64,000 nt of DNA from Lachnospiraceae bacterium (GCA_016287675.1 JAEFAR010000005.1:24477-88476); one strand, 5' to 3'; counted from the first letter of the stretch, positions 1 through 8,695 are shown. Notes: generated by a model not told the origin, from the sequence alone. A program made the numbers and translations.

Positions 1-143
1 GCTTCCAGCTTACGAACTTTAGGCTTCCCGCCGCAGTCCGTGATCTTTATCTCCGCTTCGCCGTTCCCCAAAAGGAAGCATCCGGCAAGCATATGCCTGT
101 AGGACAGTTCTGCTTCGTCTTCAGAAGTAAAAACCAATTTCAT
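1..143 (-). CDS. Hypothetical protein, N-terminal part only
   Basis: Only the first 47 or so codons lie in the window; the gene runs off the left edge. It begins MKLVFTSEDEAELSYRHM and contains three acidic residues in the first ten. The ATG at 143 overlaps the rsmA stop (ATGA arrangement), so it is almost certainly cotranscribed and translationally coupled with rsmA. I do not recognise the family; no motif, signal peptide or membrane segment is visible in the part present. That it is a real gene is supported by the overlap and the uninterrupted frame, not by homology. Confidence 0.6.
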   Translation of the reverse strand, partial: MKLVFTSEDEAELSYRHMLAGCFLLGNGEAEIKITDCGGKPKVRKLE

Positions 144-997
144 AAAGCCTCCGAAAGTTCCGCGAATTTTTCGAGAGTCAGTTCCTCTCCGCGTACAGTT
201 TCCTTAAAGCCGCATTTTTTAAGGGCATCCAGGATCCGTTCCTTGGTATAGACACTGCCGAGATCGGCCGTAAGACCGTTCACCAGCGTCTTTCTTCTGT
301 GATTGAAGGATGCACGGATCAGGGCAAACATCTTCCTGTCGTCCGTCACCTTCACAGGCTTTTCCTCATGAAGCTTCAGGCGGATCACCGCGGATTGCAC
401 GTTGGGACGGGGCATGAAGCAGTTCTGGGGCACGTAGGCCGCGATATAAGGGTCGGCGTAGTACTGAACAGCCAGTGAAAGAGCGCCGTAGTCCTTGGTA
501 CCGGGTCCGGCCTGCATGCGTTCAGCCACCTCCGTCTGCACCATGACCGTAATGTTCTCGATGGGGATGTGCTCCTCAAAAAGCTGCATGATGATAGGGG
601 TGGTGATGTAGTAGGGGAGGTTTGCCACAACTTTGATCTTCCTGCCGCTGTTTCTCTCCTGAACCAGTTTATTGAGATCCATTTTCAGGATGTCTTCGTT
701 GATGATGGTCAGATTATCGTAAGCCTTTAATGTGTCTTCCTGCAGTATGGGGATCAGGTTTTTGTCGATCTCAACCGCCACAACCTCTCTCGCCTTTTCG
801 CAAAGAAACTGGGTCATCGTGCCGATGCCGGGGCCGATCTCCAAAACGAAATCATCCGGCCCGATCTCCGCCGCATTTATGATCTTGTCCAGTACATGCT
901 GATCTATAAGAAAATTCTGCCCGAATCGCTTTTGAAAGACAAATCTGTATTTGTTAAGAATTTCTATGGTTTCCTTCGGATCTATTAAATATCCCAT
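140..997 (-). CDS. rsmA: 16S rRNA (adenine1518-N6/adenine1519-N6)-dimethyltransferase
   Basis: RsmA (KsgA) dimethylates two adjacent adenines in the 3' terminal helix of 16S rRNA using S-adenosylmethionine, a late 30S assembly step in the cytoplasm. The 285-residue protein has the family hallmarks: the N-terminal QNFL stretch, the SAM-binding motif VLEIGPGIGTMT, and the catalytic NLPYYITTPI motif, then the helical C-terminal domain. The frame is open to 1084, but the start at 997 (MGYLIDPKETIEIL) is chosen because GGGAGA sits just upstream and because residues further upstream do not match the family. It leads a short unit with the unknown gene at the left edge. Length is normal for the family. 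Confidence 0.96.
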   Translation of the reverse strand: MGYLIDPKETIEILNKYRFVFQKRFGQNFLIDQHVLDKIINAAEIGPDDFVLEIGPGIGTMTQFLCEKAREVVAVEIDKNLIPILQEDTLKAYDNLTIINEDILKMDLNKLVQERNSGRKIKVVANLPYYITTPIIMQLFEEHIPIENITVMVQTEVAERMQAGPGTKDYGALSLAVQYYADPYIAAYVPQNCFMPRPNVQSAVIRLKLHEEKPVKVTDDRKMFALIRASFNHRRKTLVNGLTADLGSVYTKERILDALKKCGFKETVRGEELTLEKFAELSEAL

Positions 998-1080
998 GGT
1001 TCTCCCTGTTTCCGATTTTATTTGAAAGAAGCACATTCTGCTCCACATTAGAGTGATTATAACAATATTCTTCTTGTAAT

Positions 1081-1394
1081 TCAAGGGTGCAGCGCCACTC
1101 TGTAGTAAGTTTAATAGTAAGTTTATTACTGTTCACGATCGAACTACGCAGAAACTTTCCAAGCAGAACAGGATAAATTGATGTAGCTGTTCGCAACAGC
1201 CGATACAAGAAGCCGCCCGAAAGCTTGCTTTCAAGGGCGGGTTTTTGTGTCGGCAGTAGCTGCGTAGCAGCGTGCGTACAAGCTGTCAAGCTTGTGCGGG
1301 CGAACAGCGGCAAAGCAACTATACAGCGTAGCGGCATGGTACAAGCAGTTTAACTTATGAGTTTAAACTGTTACGAAGTGCGCTGCACCCTTGA
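1081..1394. repeat. 314-bp non-coding element with 15-bp perfect terminal inverted repeats
   Basis: TCAAGGGTGCAGCGC at 1081-1095 is exactly the reverse complement of 1380-1394. Between them lie several short hairpins, the first copy of the 121-bp unit (1186-1306) and a CAGTTTAA/TTAAACTG hairpin near 1350. No open frame inside shows coding character. The layout resembles a small non-autonomous mobile element (MITE-like), but I see no clear target-site duplication, so mobility is inference. It sits immediately 5' of rsmA, whose own start is at 997. Confidence 0.55.
1186..1306 (+). repeat. 121-bp four-hairpin repeat unit, copy 1
   Basis: The unit is a string of four hairpins: GCTGTTCGCAACAGC (1186-1200); a terminator-like stem CCGCCC/GGGCGG (1213-1218 with 1235-1240) capped by the palindrome GAAAGCTTGCTTTC and followed by five T; GCTGCGTAGCAGC (about 1259-1271); and ACAAGCT/AGCTTGT (about 1278-1295). 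Copy 2 at 1488-1608 is the same length with only about four differences. Read on the + strand the second hairpin has the form of an intrinsic terminator. Confidence 0.75.
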
Positions 1395-1487
1395 TCCCCC
1401 CTCCGAATGAGCAAAAAAGCGAAGCGTTTTGCGAATTTGTCACAAAAGCCTCTACCGAAGTCACCCGAAAGCTTGCCAGTTATCGAT

Positions 1488-1608
1488 GCTGTTCGCAACA
1501 GCCGATACAAGAAGCCACCCGAAAGCTTGCTTTCAAGGGTGGTTTTTTGTGTCGGCAGTAGCTGCGTAGCAGCGTGCGCACAAGCTGTCAAGCTTGTGCG
1601 GGCGAACA
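1488..1608 (+). repeat. 121-bp four-hairpin repeat unit, copy 2
   Basis: This is a direct repeat of 1186-1306. Two of the differences are a compensating pair: G1215:C1238 of copy 1 is A1517:T1540 here, so the stem is preserved as CCACCC/GGGTGG. The apical palindrome GAAAGCTTGCTTTC (1521-1534) and the T-run (1543-1548) are unchanged. A truncated fragment of the same module, CACCCGAAAGCTTGC, lies just upstream at 1462-1476. The rest of the interval to 1698 shows nothing coding; short open frames here run through the hairpins and are not credible. Confidence 0.75.
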
Positions 1609-1698
1609 ATTACTCCCCCTTCACAAAACACTTGAAATATCCCCTAAAGTGGCTTAAACTTGTAGCAAACAATTATTTCCCCACCCAAGGATGAAGAG

Positions 1699-3759
1699 AT
1701 GGAAAACACATTTAAGAGAGAACACACTGATTACACACTGAGCCCCTATACAGGTCTCACGAGAGATTCATTTATTGATGCCGCGAAGTACCTGATACGA
1801 GGCTTTTTTTCAGGCATTAAGGACATAGATTCCGCTCCTGTTGTAACAAGAACGGAATTTGACATCACCTACCCCCATAAAAACGCAGGCCCGGAGCAGC
1901 TTGACCGTGAAAGAAGAGCCGAGATCTTTGAAGGACTCGCACGGTCCATGTTCATCGCTGCGCCACTGATCCATGAAGAGCCGGATCTTAAAGTCAACGG
2001 CTTTTCTTTACGCGAGTACTACAAAAAGCACATTCTAAAGGTCGCAACCTCCGGGAACGACGAAAGCGCGGGAAGCTACGATGAGATGATGAAGAGTGCG
2101 GGAGGGAATCCATATGCCTGCTTTCAACAGACGGTTGAGACCTGCGCACTGGTGATCTGCCTGGACATCTGTGAAAAAGAGATCTGGGAGGATTACACCA
2201 AAGAGGAGCAGGACACGATCGCAGATTTCCTGAGCGGCTACGCCCACCACATGACAGTGCCCCAGAACTGGCGTCTTTTCAACATGCTGGACCTGGCTTT
2301 CCTAAAAAAACACGGCTATGAAGCAAATGACGATATCATGCTGGATCATGCTCTCGCCATAAAGGATTATTACGTCGGAAACGGATGGTTCAGGGACGGG
2401 CAGAGCTTTGACTACTACTCCTGCTGGGCATTCAATGTCTATGCACCCATATGGTGCAAATGGTACGGCTACGATAATATGCCTGAGATCGCGGCTTTTT
2501 TCGAGAACGCATCCAACGAGCTTATGAAGACCTACCCCGCTTACTTCGGCCGAAACGGCTTCGTGAACATGTGGGGAAGAAGCTGCATATACAGAAACGC
2601 GGCTGTAAGCCCTCTGGCTGCCAATTTCTTTTTCAAAAATCCCACGGCAGATCCCGGAGTCTGCAGGCGTGTGACTGCAGGCGCTTTGCTGCAATTCCTG
2701 GAGCGGGAGGACTTTTTGTCGGGCGGAGTCCCTTCCCTCGGATTCTACGGTCAGTTCCCGCCTCTTGTTCAGGGCTACTCCTGCGCAGAATCTCCCCTTT
2801 GGCTGGGTAAGGCCTTCCTGTGCCTTGAGCTCCCGAAGGATCACCCTTTTTGGACAGCCAAAGAAAAAGACAACTTTGAAGGTCTCTCGGGCAATGATGT
2901 GAGGACGAACGTTCTTGACGGTCCGGGACTTGTGTTCTCGAACCACGCCGCAAACGGCGAGACCATCCTCAGATCAGCAAAAGTGATCAAAAACAAAAAA
3001 GACTTTCATGGCATGCAAAACTATGCAAAGCTTTGCTATAACACGGATTTCCCCTGGGACAGCGCATTCATCCGGGACCTGAACGTGATCCCCATGAGCT
3101 ATACAATAAAGGACGCTTCCATGACGGAAGCAAAGACAGCCAATGCACTTTACCATTGCGGTGTAAAAGACGATGTTTTTTACAGAAGAGCCTTCTTTGA
3201 CTACGAAACGGAGACAGAGATGCACTGGATCGATGCCATGGATCTTGCAGACTTTACGGTTCCTTACGGCATCTTCAGGGCAGACAGGATGAGACTTGTC
3301 AGAAAGCCCTCCGTTGTGACGCTTTCCTCCTTCGGATTTCCGGCCGGAGACACCGAGACAAAAGAATTCAAAAAGGACGGAGCGACCGCGATCGTGATCA
3401 AGGGCACCGACGGACACGGCAGAAAGATCTCAATGGCAATGACGCTCTTCATGGGCTTTGATGAGATTAACACCGTATTTTCAAAGGGCACAAATTCCGA
3501 CAAAAAAGACTCCGTGATCATCTATGCCACAGCCCACAGAAATGCACAGTACAGTGCAAAAGAAGGTCATCTGCTGCTCTCACAGATCATTACAAGGGCA
3601 GACGGAGGCGATTTCACCGAGGATGATCTTTTCCCCGTAAAAGAGATCGCATGGGCAAACGAGAGTGACAGGGTTTTCGAGTACCCCACGGTTATTTTGA
3701 AAAGCGGCAGAAAGATCAGGATTTCCTTTGACAGCATCGAAAGCAGATTAACTACATAA
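1699..3759 (+). CDS. DUF2264 domain-containing protein
   Basis: This 686-residue protein matches the DUF2264 family in length and in its N-terminal pattern (PYTGLTRDSFIDAAKYLIRG, then ARSMFIAAPLI). The family has an N-terminal alpha-barrel region, here about residues 1-360 and rich in Trp and Tyr around residue 225 (GWFRDGQSFDYYSCWAFN), followed by a beta-rich C-terminal half. Similarity to polysaccharide lyase/heparinase-like folds has been suggested for such proteins, so a carbohydrate-active role is plausible but unproven. There is no signal peptide, so it is probably cytoplasmic. The glycosyltransferase fusion follows after 14 bp, so the pair is likely cotranscribed; this suggests work on a cell-surface or exopolymer glycan. 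Start is the ATG at 1699 after AAGGATGAAGAG. Confidence 0.85.
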   Translation: MENTFKREHTDYTLSPYTGLTRDSFIDAAKYLIRGFFSGIKDIDSAPVVTRTEFDITYPHKNAGPEQLDRERRAEIFEGLARSMFIAAPLIHEEPDLKVNGFSLREYYKKHILKVATSGNDESAGSYDEMMKSAGGNPYACFQQTVETCALVICLDICEKEIWEDYTKEEQDTIADFLSGYAHHMTVPQNWRLFNMLDLAFLKKHGYEANDDIMLDHALAIKDYYVGNGWFRDGQSFDYYSCWAFNVYAPIWCKWYGYDNMPEIAAFFENASNELMKTYPAYFGRNGFVNMWGRSCIYRNAAVSPLAANFFFKNPTADPGVCRRVTAGALLQFLEREDFLSGGVPSLGFYGQFPPLVQGYSCAESPLWLGKAFLCLELPKDHPFWTAKEKDNFEGLSGNDVRTNVLDGPGLVFSNHAANGETILRSAKVIKNKKDFHGMQNYAKLCYNTDFPWDSAFIRDLNVIPMSYTIKDASMTEAKTANALYHCGVKDDVFYRRAFFDYETETEMHWIDAMDLADFTVPYGIFRADRMRLVRKPSVVTLSSFGFPAGDTETKEFKKDGATAIVIKGTDGHGRKISMAMTLFMGFDEINTVFSKGTNSDKKDSVIIYATAHRNAQYSAKEGHLLLSQIITRADGGDFTEDDLFPVKEIAWANESDRVFEYPTVILKSGRKIRISFDSIESRLTT

Positions 3760-3773
3760 ATCGGAGATTAGGT

Positions 3774-6251
3774 ATGGGTCGAAAATTAGACAGAAAAAAA
3801 GTGTTTTTTAAAAGGTTCTTTTCTGAGGACTTTTATTCTCACAGAGCCTACATAAAAATGTATGACAGGCTTCCGGTGGATCAAAAGCTTGTACTCCTGG
3901 AATCCCAGCACGGAACGGTTCTGGGCGGAAACATTGCGAAGCTCCTGAAAACTCTCTGCGAAAATGAGGAATTTTCCGATCTGAAGCTTTACGTTACTGT
4001 CCGTAAAGAAACAAAAGCAGCCATCTCGGCACAATGGAAGGATTTCAAGAATTCCGAACGGATCAAGGCCGTTCGCTTCGACTCCCACGAGTACTTTAAG
4101 ATCCTGGCGAGTGCGGGAAGGCTGATAAACGACAACACCTTCACTCCCCTTTTTACAAGAAAACCGGGGCAGCTCTACCTGAACACCTGGCACGGAACGC
4201 CCCTTAAAACCCTGGGAAAAGCCATTAAGGGAGAGCGCTTCGCCATCGGAAACGCCCAGAGAAATTTCCTTTCCGCAGATCTTCTCCTGTATCCGAACGA
4301 GTACACGAGAGATGTGATGCTCAGGGACTATATGGTTGAGAACTTCGGAACAGCAAAGCTTGCAATGACAGGCTATCCCAGAAACGAGGTATTCTTTTCC
4401 GAAGAAACAAGAGATGAAATGCGAAAGCGTTTCGGATTTGGGGATTCGAAAGTATATGCCTACCTGCCCACATGGAGGGGCATTGTGGGGAAAGTTGACC
4501 GTAACGGGCAGGAGAACGAGCTGGACAGTATGTTCAGGCGGCTTGATGAACTGCTCCCCGAGAACACCGTTGTTTACGTAAAGCTTCACCCCATGCTCCG
4601 AGGCAGCATGAACACCGCAGCTTACAGGCATATCCTGACATTTCCCGACAACGTCCCATCTTACGACTTCCTGCAGGCAACCGACGGCCTCATAACGGAT
4701 TACTCCAGCATAATGTTCGACTATGCGGTCACAAGGCGTCCCATCGTGCTCTACACCTACGACGAAGAAGAGTATCTCAAGGACAGGGGGCTGTATTTTC
4801 CGCTAAAGGAACTGCCCTTCCCTCAAGTGAAGACAGTGGAAAAGCTTGCGGAAGAGCTGGTTTCTCCGACGTCCTACGATGACACGGATTTTTTGAAGCG
4901 TTTCTGCCCTTACGACAGAGCGGGAGTTTCACTCGATCTCATGCGAAACTTTATTTCGGGAGATCTTTCCGGCTACCCTGCAGTTCCCTGCAACGGCAGG
5001 AAAAACGTCGCGGTTTACGGCGGAGATTTCATCCGAAACGGCATAGCCACCGCCCTCATCAACATGACGAGGAACATTGACAGGGATAAGTACAATTATC
5101 TCATCCTCTACAAATACAGCCCGAAAACCAACAACACCCCCGGCTACCACGAGCCTGCGCTGGATGACATCCCGGAAGAGATCGCAACTCTCGGCATCAC
5201 AAATCCCAGATGCGGGACATGGTTTGAACTAGCCTGGTCCAAACTCTGGAAAAAATGGCAGCGCCTGATCCCCTCTCTCCCCTACAGGTCAGCCAAAAAG
5301 GCATATGAAAGCATAGCAAGGCGCGAAGCGGTCAAGACCTTCGGAAACGCCCGTATCGATGCGGCTATTCAGTTTAACGGCTACTTCCCGGACATCATCT
5401 CCATGTTTAAGGTGATGGATTGCGGACGTGCCATTTTTGTCCACAACGATATGAACGGCGAGAATAGAAAGCCCTTCGCAGTTCCCAGAAAACTCCTGTC
5501 GGAAGCTTACACATCCTACGATGAGGTTGCGATCGTTGCGGAAGAACTGGCTCCGAGGATGGATCTCTACATCGAAACTTCGGGCTACACAAAACGCGAT
5601 TACACTGTCATCCCCAACATAATAGATTACAGGACCATCCTCAAAAAAGCCGATGAAGAACTGCACTTCACGGAAAACACCGTAACGGACGTTACGGAAG
5701 AAGAACTTAAAAACATTTTAAACGGGCCCGATAAGGTGATCTTAAACGTTGGAAGATTTTCCTATGAAAAAGGACAATTGCGCCTGATCGAAGCATTTGA
5801 AAAAGCTTCAGCGGACCATACAGACGCCAGGCTCATTATACTCGGCTCCTACGGACCGTACTACAACCGCGTGCTCGAGCGTGCCGCCTCATCCCCCCTC
5901 GCAAAGCGCATCACCGTCATCAAATTCCTTGCCAATCCCTTCCCTTTGGTGAAGCAGGCGGATCTCCTGGTGCTCTCTTCCCTCTATGAGGGCTTCGGAC
6001 TTGTGCTCTGTGAAGCTGACATTCTCGGTGTTCCCTGCTTTTCCACACGGATCACGGGTCCCACAGACTTCATGGAAAAATACAACGGAATGCTTGTCGA
6101 AGATTCCACGGAAGGGATCGCAGAAGGCATCAGGGCCTTCCTGAGAGGCGAAGTAAAGAAGACTCTCACCGTGGATTACGAAGAGTACAATAAAGAGGCT
6201 GTAAAAGCCTTCGAAGATATGGCAGGAAGGCTTACCAAGATCAAAAGATAG
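3774..6251 (+). CDS. TagF-like glycerophosphotransferase fused to GT4 glycosyltransferase
   Basis: A single 825-residue frame carries two polymer-building modules. Residues about 30-390 resemble CDP-glycerol glycerophosphotransferases (TagB/TagF): NTWHGTP near residue 139, KLHP near 270 (the family's two essential histidines) and TDYSSIMFDYA near 308. Residues about 410-825 resemble GT-B family 4 glycosyltransferases: LNVGRFSYEKGQ near 656 and LYEGFGLVLCEA near 739. TagF-like domains add glycerol- or ribitol-phosphate to teichoic-acid-like polymers at the inner membrane face, and GT4 domains transfer sugars from nucleotide donors. The fusion suggests alternating polyol-phosphate and sugar addition to one surface polymer. 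No membrane segment is seen. It is downstream of the DUF2264 gene by 14 bp. The polymer itself is unknown. Confidence 0.88.
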   Translation: MGRKLDRKKVFFKRFFSEDFYSHRAYIKMYDRLPVDQKLVLLESQHGTVLGGNIAKLLKTLCENEEFSDLKLYVTVRKETKAAISAQWKDFKNSERIKAVRFDSHEYFKILASAGRLINDNTFTPLFTRKPGQLYLNTWHGTPLKTLGKAIKGERFAIGNAQRNFLSADLLLYPNEYTRDVMLRDYMVENFGTAKLAMTGYPRNEVFFSEETRDEMRKRFGFGDSKVYAYLPTWRGIVGKVDRNGQENELDSMFRRLDELLPENTVVYVKLHPMLRGSMNTAAYRHILTFPDNVPSYDFLQATDGLITDYSSIMFDYAVTRRPIVLYTYDEEEYLKDRGLYFPLKELPFPQVKTVEKLAEELVSPTSYDDTDFLKRFCPYDRAGVSLDLMRNFISGDLSGYPAVPCNGRKNVAVYGGDFIRNGIATALINMTRNIDRDKYNYLILYKYSPKTNNTPGYHEPALDDIPEEIATLGITNPRCGTWFELAWSKLWKKWQRLIPSLPYRSAKKAYESIARREAVKTFGNARIDAAIQFNGYFPDIISMFKVMDCGRAIFVHNDMNGENRKPFAVPRKLLSEAYTSYDEVAIVAEELAPRMDLYIETSGYTKRDYTVIPNIIDYRTILKKADEELHFTENTVTDVTEEELKNILNGPDKVILNVGRFSYEKGQLRLIEAFEKASADHTDARLIILGSYGPYYNRVLERAASSPLAKRITVIKFLANPFPLVKQADLLVLSSLYEGFGLVLCEADILGVPCFSTRITGPTDFMEKYNGMLVEDSTEGIAEGIRAFLRGEVKKTLTVDYEEYNKEAVKAFEDMAGRLTKIKR

Positions 6252-6256
6252 AAAAA

Positions 6257-6359
6257 GAAGCCCCGGTTTCCTTACGACAAACGGGTGGCATCCCTTAGTG
6301 CTGCTTCATTCCTGACCTGACACGGTTCAGGAGCACCCGCTTCGTAAGACCGAGGCTTC
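6257..6359 (-). ncRNA. ffs: Small bacterial signal recognition particle RNA (4.5S type)
   Basis: On the minus strand the conserved apical domain is present: CAGGUCAGGAAUGAAGCAGC, the Ffh-binding GGAAnnnAGCA signature with its symmetric and asymmetric loops. The ends pair as GAAGCCUCGGU with ACCGGGGCUUC, closing a single hairpin of about 103 nt. That is the short form without an Alu domain. It forms the SRP with Ffh and targets nascent membrane proteins. It lies convergent to the preceding fusion gene. A strong promoter sits directly upstream. Confidence 0.95.
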
Positions 6360-6367
6360 GATTTGGC

Positions 6368-6396
6368 ATTATATATAGTTTTAGAGCGATTGTCAA
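6368..6396 (-). promoter_or_regulatory. Consensus sigma-A promoter of the SRP RNA
   Basis: On the minus strand TTGACA (6391-6396) and TATAAT (6368-6373) are both perfect consensus with a 17-bp spacer. Initiation about 7 bp downstream fits the predicted RNA 5' end near 6359. Confidence 0.92.
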
Positions 6397-6404
6397 GGGG
6401 CACT

Positions 6405-6436
6405 CGCTGCTTCGCAGCTTACTGTATATTGTACAG
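6405..6436 (-). repeat. Short hairpin repeat module at the 3' side of the lipoprotein gene
   Basis: CGCTGCTTCGCAGCTTAC at 6405-6422 occurs identically at 9505-9522. It contains the hairpin GCTGCTTCGCAGC and is followed by a second small palindrome, ACTGTA/TACAGT. On the minus strand it lies just beyond the stop of the 6440-7369 gene, so it may help end that transcript. Confidence 0.5.
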
Positions 6437-6439
6437 TTT

Positions 6440-7369
6440 TCATTTATATGTACATTCGCAGAACACCTCGTGGGACGGGATATAATCCCCCCACTGACTG
6501 CTTGCAATTCCGTACATTATCTTTTCCCATGTCGCGTTCTCATCGTTCACGAGAACATATCTGTCATAGTCGGAGATCAAGGCAGTCGGAGAATTTACTT
6601 CTCCGGTGAAGTGTTTCAGATACTTCCATCTCTTAACAGCTATGCCTCGCCCCGGCTGTTCATAGACACAGTAGCGATCTCCGTCTCGATGAAGCGGCGA
6701 AACAACAAACATCTCGCCGTCATATGCCAGCTTTTCCAAATAAAGCGCGGGGTAATCTCCCTTTACGGCTTCATAGTAGTCCTTCGAAGTTCTTTCCCTG
6801 TCGAGAGTATAGTAATATCCCAGCAGTATTTCGGCCGACTTCCCGTCAATGACCTTCTCATAAAACTCCGTCCATATTTCTTTCCCGACGGCGACACTGC
6901 CGTCTTCCATGATCACAAATCCGTTTTCTTTGGCAAGCTCCAATTCCCCCGGCTCCGCCGCTCCGTTTGCCCTGTATTGGATCAGCTCCTCCTCGACATG
7001 CCACGGATCGGATTTACTTTTGTAAACATCGACCAGGATCGTTTTGTTGGGATATTCCTTCAGCGTGTATATGCGATGGGCATACGTTTCATCAATTTCT
7101 TCCTCGTCAAAATCAAAGATCATCTCATCCCGTGTATAATCCACATTTTTCTGATACACACTGTCATATCGGTAAACTTTGCCGTCAATAGGGATAAAGT
7201 ACAAACCTCCCAGGATCCCTGTCCTCTCCGTATCATACGGAACCTTTTCCCCGTTTTCTTCCAAAGCCCATTCCGGCGCTTTGTTCAAAACCTCAACATC
7301 CTTCTTTCCGCAGCTTCCCATGACCATGGCCGCTGCCATAAGGAGCAGTACATAAAAGCATTTTTTCAT
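6440..7369 (-). CDS. Putative lipoprotein of unknown function
   Basis: The 309-residue product starts with a lysine-containing hydrophobic leader and a lipobox ending MGSC, so it is predicted to be a membrane-anchored extracytoplasmic lipoprotein with Cys at about residue 20. The mature part is acidic and rich in Tyr, Asp and Glu, with no transmembrane segment and no motif I recognise. The ATG at 7369 is preceded by AAAGGAGAGG. It appears monocistronic: the SRP RNA promoter lies downstream on the same strand, and the Rpn-type gene is separated by about 160 bp containing hairpins. Confidence 0.75.
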   Translation of the reverse strand: MKKCFYVLLLMAAAMVMGSCGKKDVEVLNKAPEWALEENGEKVPYDTERTGILGGLYFIPIDGKVYRYDSVYQKNVDYTRDEMIFDFDEEEIDETYAHRIYTLKEYPNKTILVDVYKSKSDPWHVEEELIQYRANGAAEPGELELAKENGFVIMEDGSVAVGKEIWTEFYEKVIDGKSAEILLGYYYTLDRERTSKDYYEAVKGDYPALYLEKLAYDGEMFVVSPLHRDGDRYCVYEQPGRGIAVKRWKYLKHFTGEVNSPTALISDYDRYVLVNDENATWEKIMYGIASSQWGDYIPSHEVFCECTYK

Positions 7370-7532
7370 GTGTTTTACCTCTCCTTTTATAAATTTAGCA
7401 TGTCTCCCCTTCCGGCAGTCTTATCTGTTACAGGGTTTATGCTTGAATAAATTCAACGTGAACATTCCTCGGCTGTTTATCCAAGAAACGTCCACGTTGG
7501 CGGTTTTCAGCCTTCCGGCTGATCATTTTTCA

Positions 7533-8423
7533 TTACTTCATTGCACTTTTAAATTCCTGAATGTCGGTAGCCTTCGCAGCTGCCAGCAAGAGTTTGTCAA
7601 GCTCATTCAGATCGGAGATTCGATCGATGTAATTACAAATATCATCATCAACCGTTCCCAAATTTTCAAGCACCTTAAAAATAGATTCCTTTTTGCCTTC
7701 TGCTCTGCCCTCTTCTCTGCCCTTTTCTCTTTCCATGTCATAATGTTCACCCAGAGTCATAATGCCCTCCTGTACAAACGGATCAGATTTAACATAGTTT
7801 ACAAACCCATTAAGCTGTTTCGTTGTTGAATCGCTTACATTATTGTTTTGAATATAGTCTAACATGTTTTTTATTTCCTGACTACCCCCAATCGTTCCCG
7901 TCGTATTGAAGATCATGATGGTAAGGCCGTCTTTATAAGGTATAGCAGGATCTTCTACGCAACAATTTCTGAAAGTGTACACCATTCTGTCTTTTCCAAA
8001 AGGATCATAGTCAAGTATCATGATGATGTACAAGTCAGGTAACGGAGCAAAGGTCTTTGCTCCTATAGGCAATCTTTTCGAATCGATCTTTGCCTGATAA
8101 AAACGATTCCTGTGGGGGAGGTCGGAAGAGCTGCTTCTGTGAGGCTCAATATCATAAATATTTGCCACTCTCTCAACCCCATCCTTTTCAATTCTTTCCT
8201 CAACTTCCACATCCAAGCGGATTCCTCGTTTTTCCAGGTCTATTCCCGGAATAATACGTTGCGATGTAACTTTTATCTTTGAAAAATCACGTTGCAACAA
8301 AACCGACAGCAGAAGTTTGATGCTTTGCTCTCCAACATTAGGATCGCTTGCTACCAGATTCATGAGAGCGTCATCGATGAGGCTGCTCTCCTCCAATGTT
8401 TTTCTTGCTTTTTCTTCCGACAT
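7533..8423 (-). CDS. Rpn-type PD-(D/E)XK nuclease family protein
   Basis: The 296-residue protein has the layout of the Rpn/PDDEXK-2 family ('PD-(D/E)XK nuclease family transposase'): an N-terminal helical stretch, then GIRLDVEVE and IYDIEPHR, which fit the D...(D/E)XK-type strand motifs, then PDLYIIMI and YTFRN segments, and a charged C-terminus with an EGRAEGKKE region. Family members are DNA endonucleases linked to RecA-independent recombination, and they are frequent in Lachnospiraceae in many divergent copies. No transposon ends are seen around it. Downstream, the inverted repeats CAACGTG/CACGTTG (about 7457-7500) and CAGCC/GGCTG may form terminators. The 270 bp upstream hold no gene. 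Catalytic competence is uncertain. Confidence 0.8.
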   Translation of the reverse strand: MSEEKARKTLEESSLIDDALMNLVASDPNVGEQSIKLLLSVLLQRDFSKIKVTSQRIIPGIDLEKRGIRLDVEVEERIEKDGVERVANIYDIEPHRSSSSDLPHRNRFYQAKIDSKRLPIGAKTFAPLPDLYIIMILDYDPFGKDRMVYTFRNCCVEDPAIPYKDGLTIMIFNTTGTIGGSQEIKNMLDYIQNNNVSDSTTKQLNGFVNYVKSDPFVQEGIMTLGEHYDMEREKGREEGRAEGKKESIFKVLENLGTVDDDICNYIDRISDLNELDKLLLAAAKATDIQEFKSAMK

Positions 8424-8695
8424 TTTTGTTCTCCTATTGTTTTCTTCTCTTGAGGGTTGCTCAAGGAAACTGAGCGCACTATGTGCGTCTTCTTTTATTC
8501 TTCAAAACAATCACAGAAACTAAGGCCGGGACAAGCAGAACAAGAGAAACTTAAGAATAAAACAACACCAAAAAAAACACTATAAAAACAAAAAATCTCT
8601 TGTGGGATAATGGCGAAACGCCTACGACAGCCAAAGCTGCTCATGAATTATCTTGATGAAAAGAGGATATCATGAATCAAGGCAAAAGTAAAGAA

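Noticed and set aside
1081..1608. CRISPR-like repeats
   Set aside because: Only two long units with no regular spacers and no cas genes; the structure is a hairpin repeat.
1407..1694. 95-codon + frame in the repeat block (and minus frames at 954-1337 and 1355-1609)
   Set aside because: They read through hairpins and repeat units, share the same peptide only because the DNA is repeated, and have no ribosome site.
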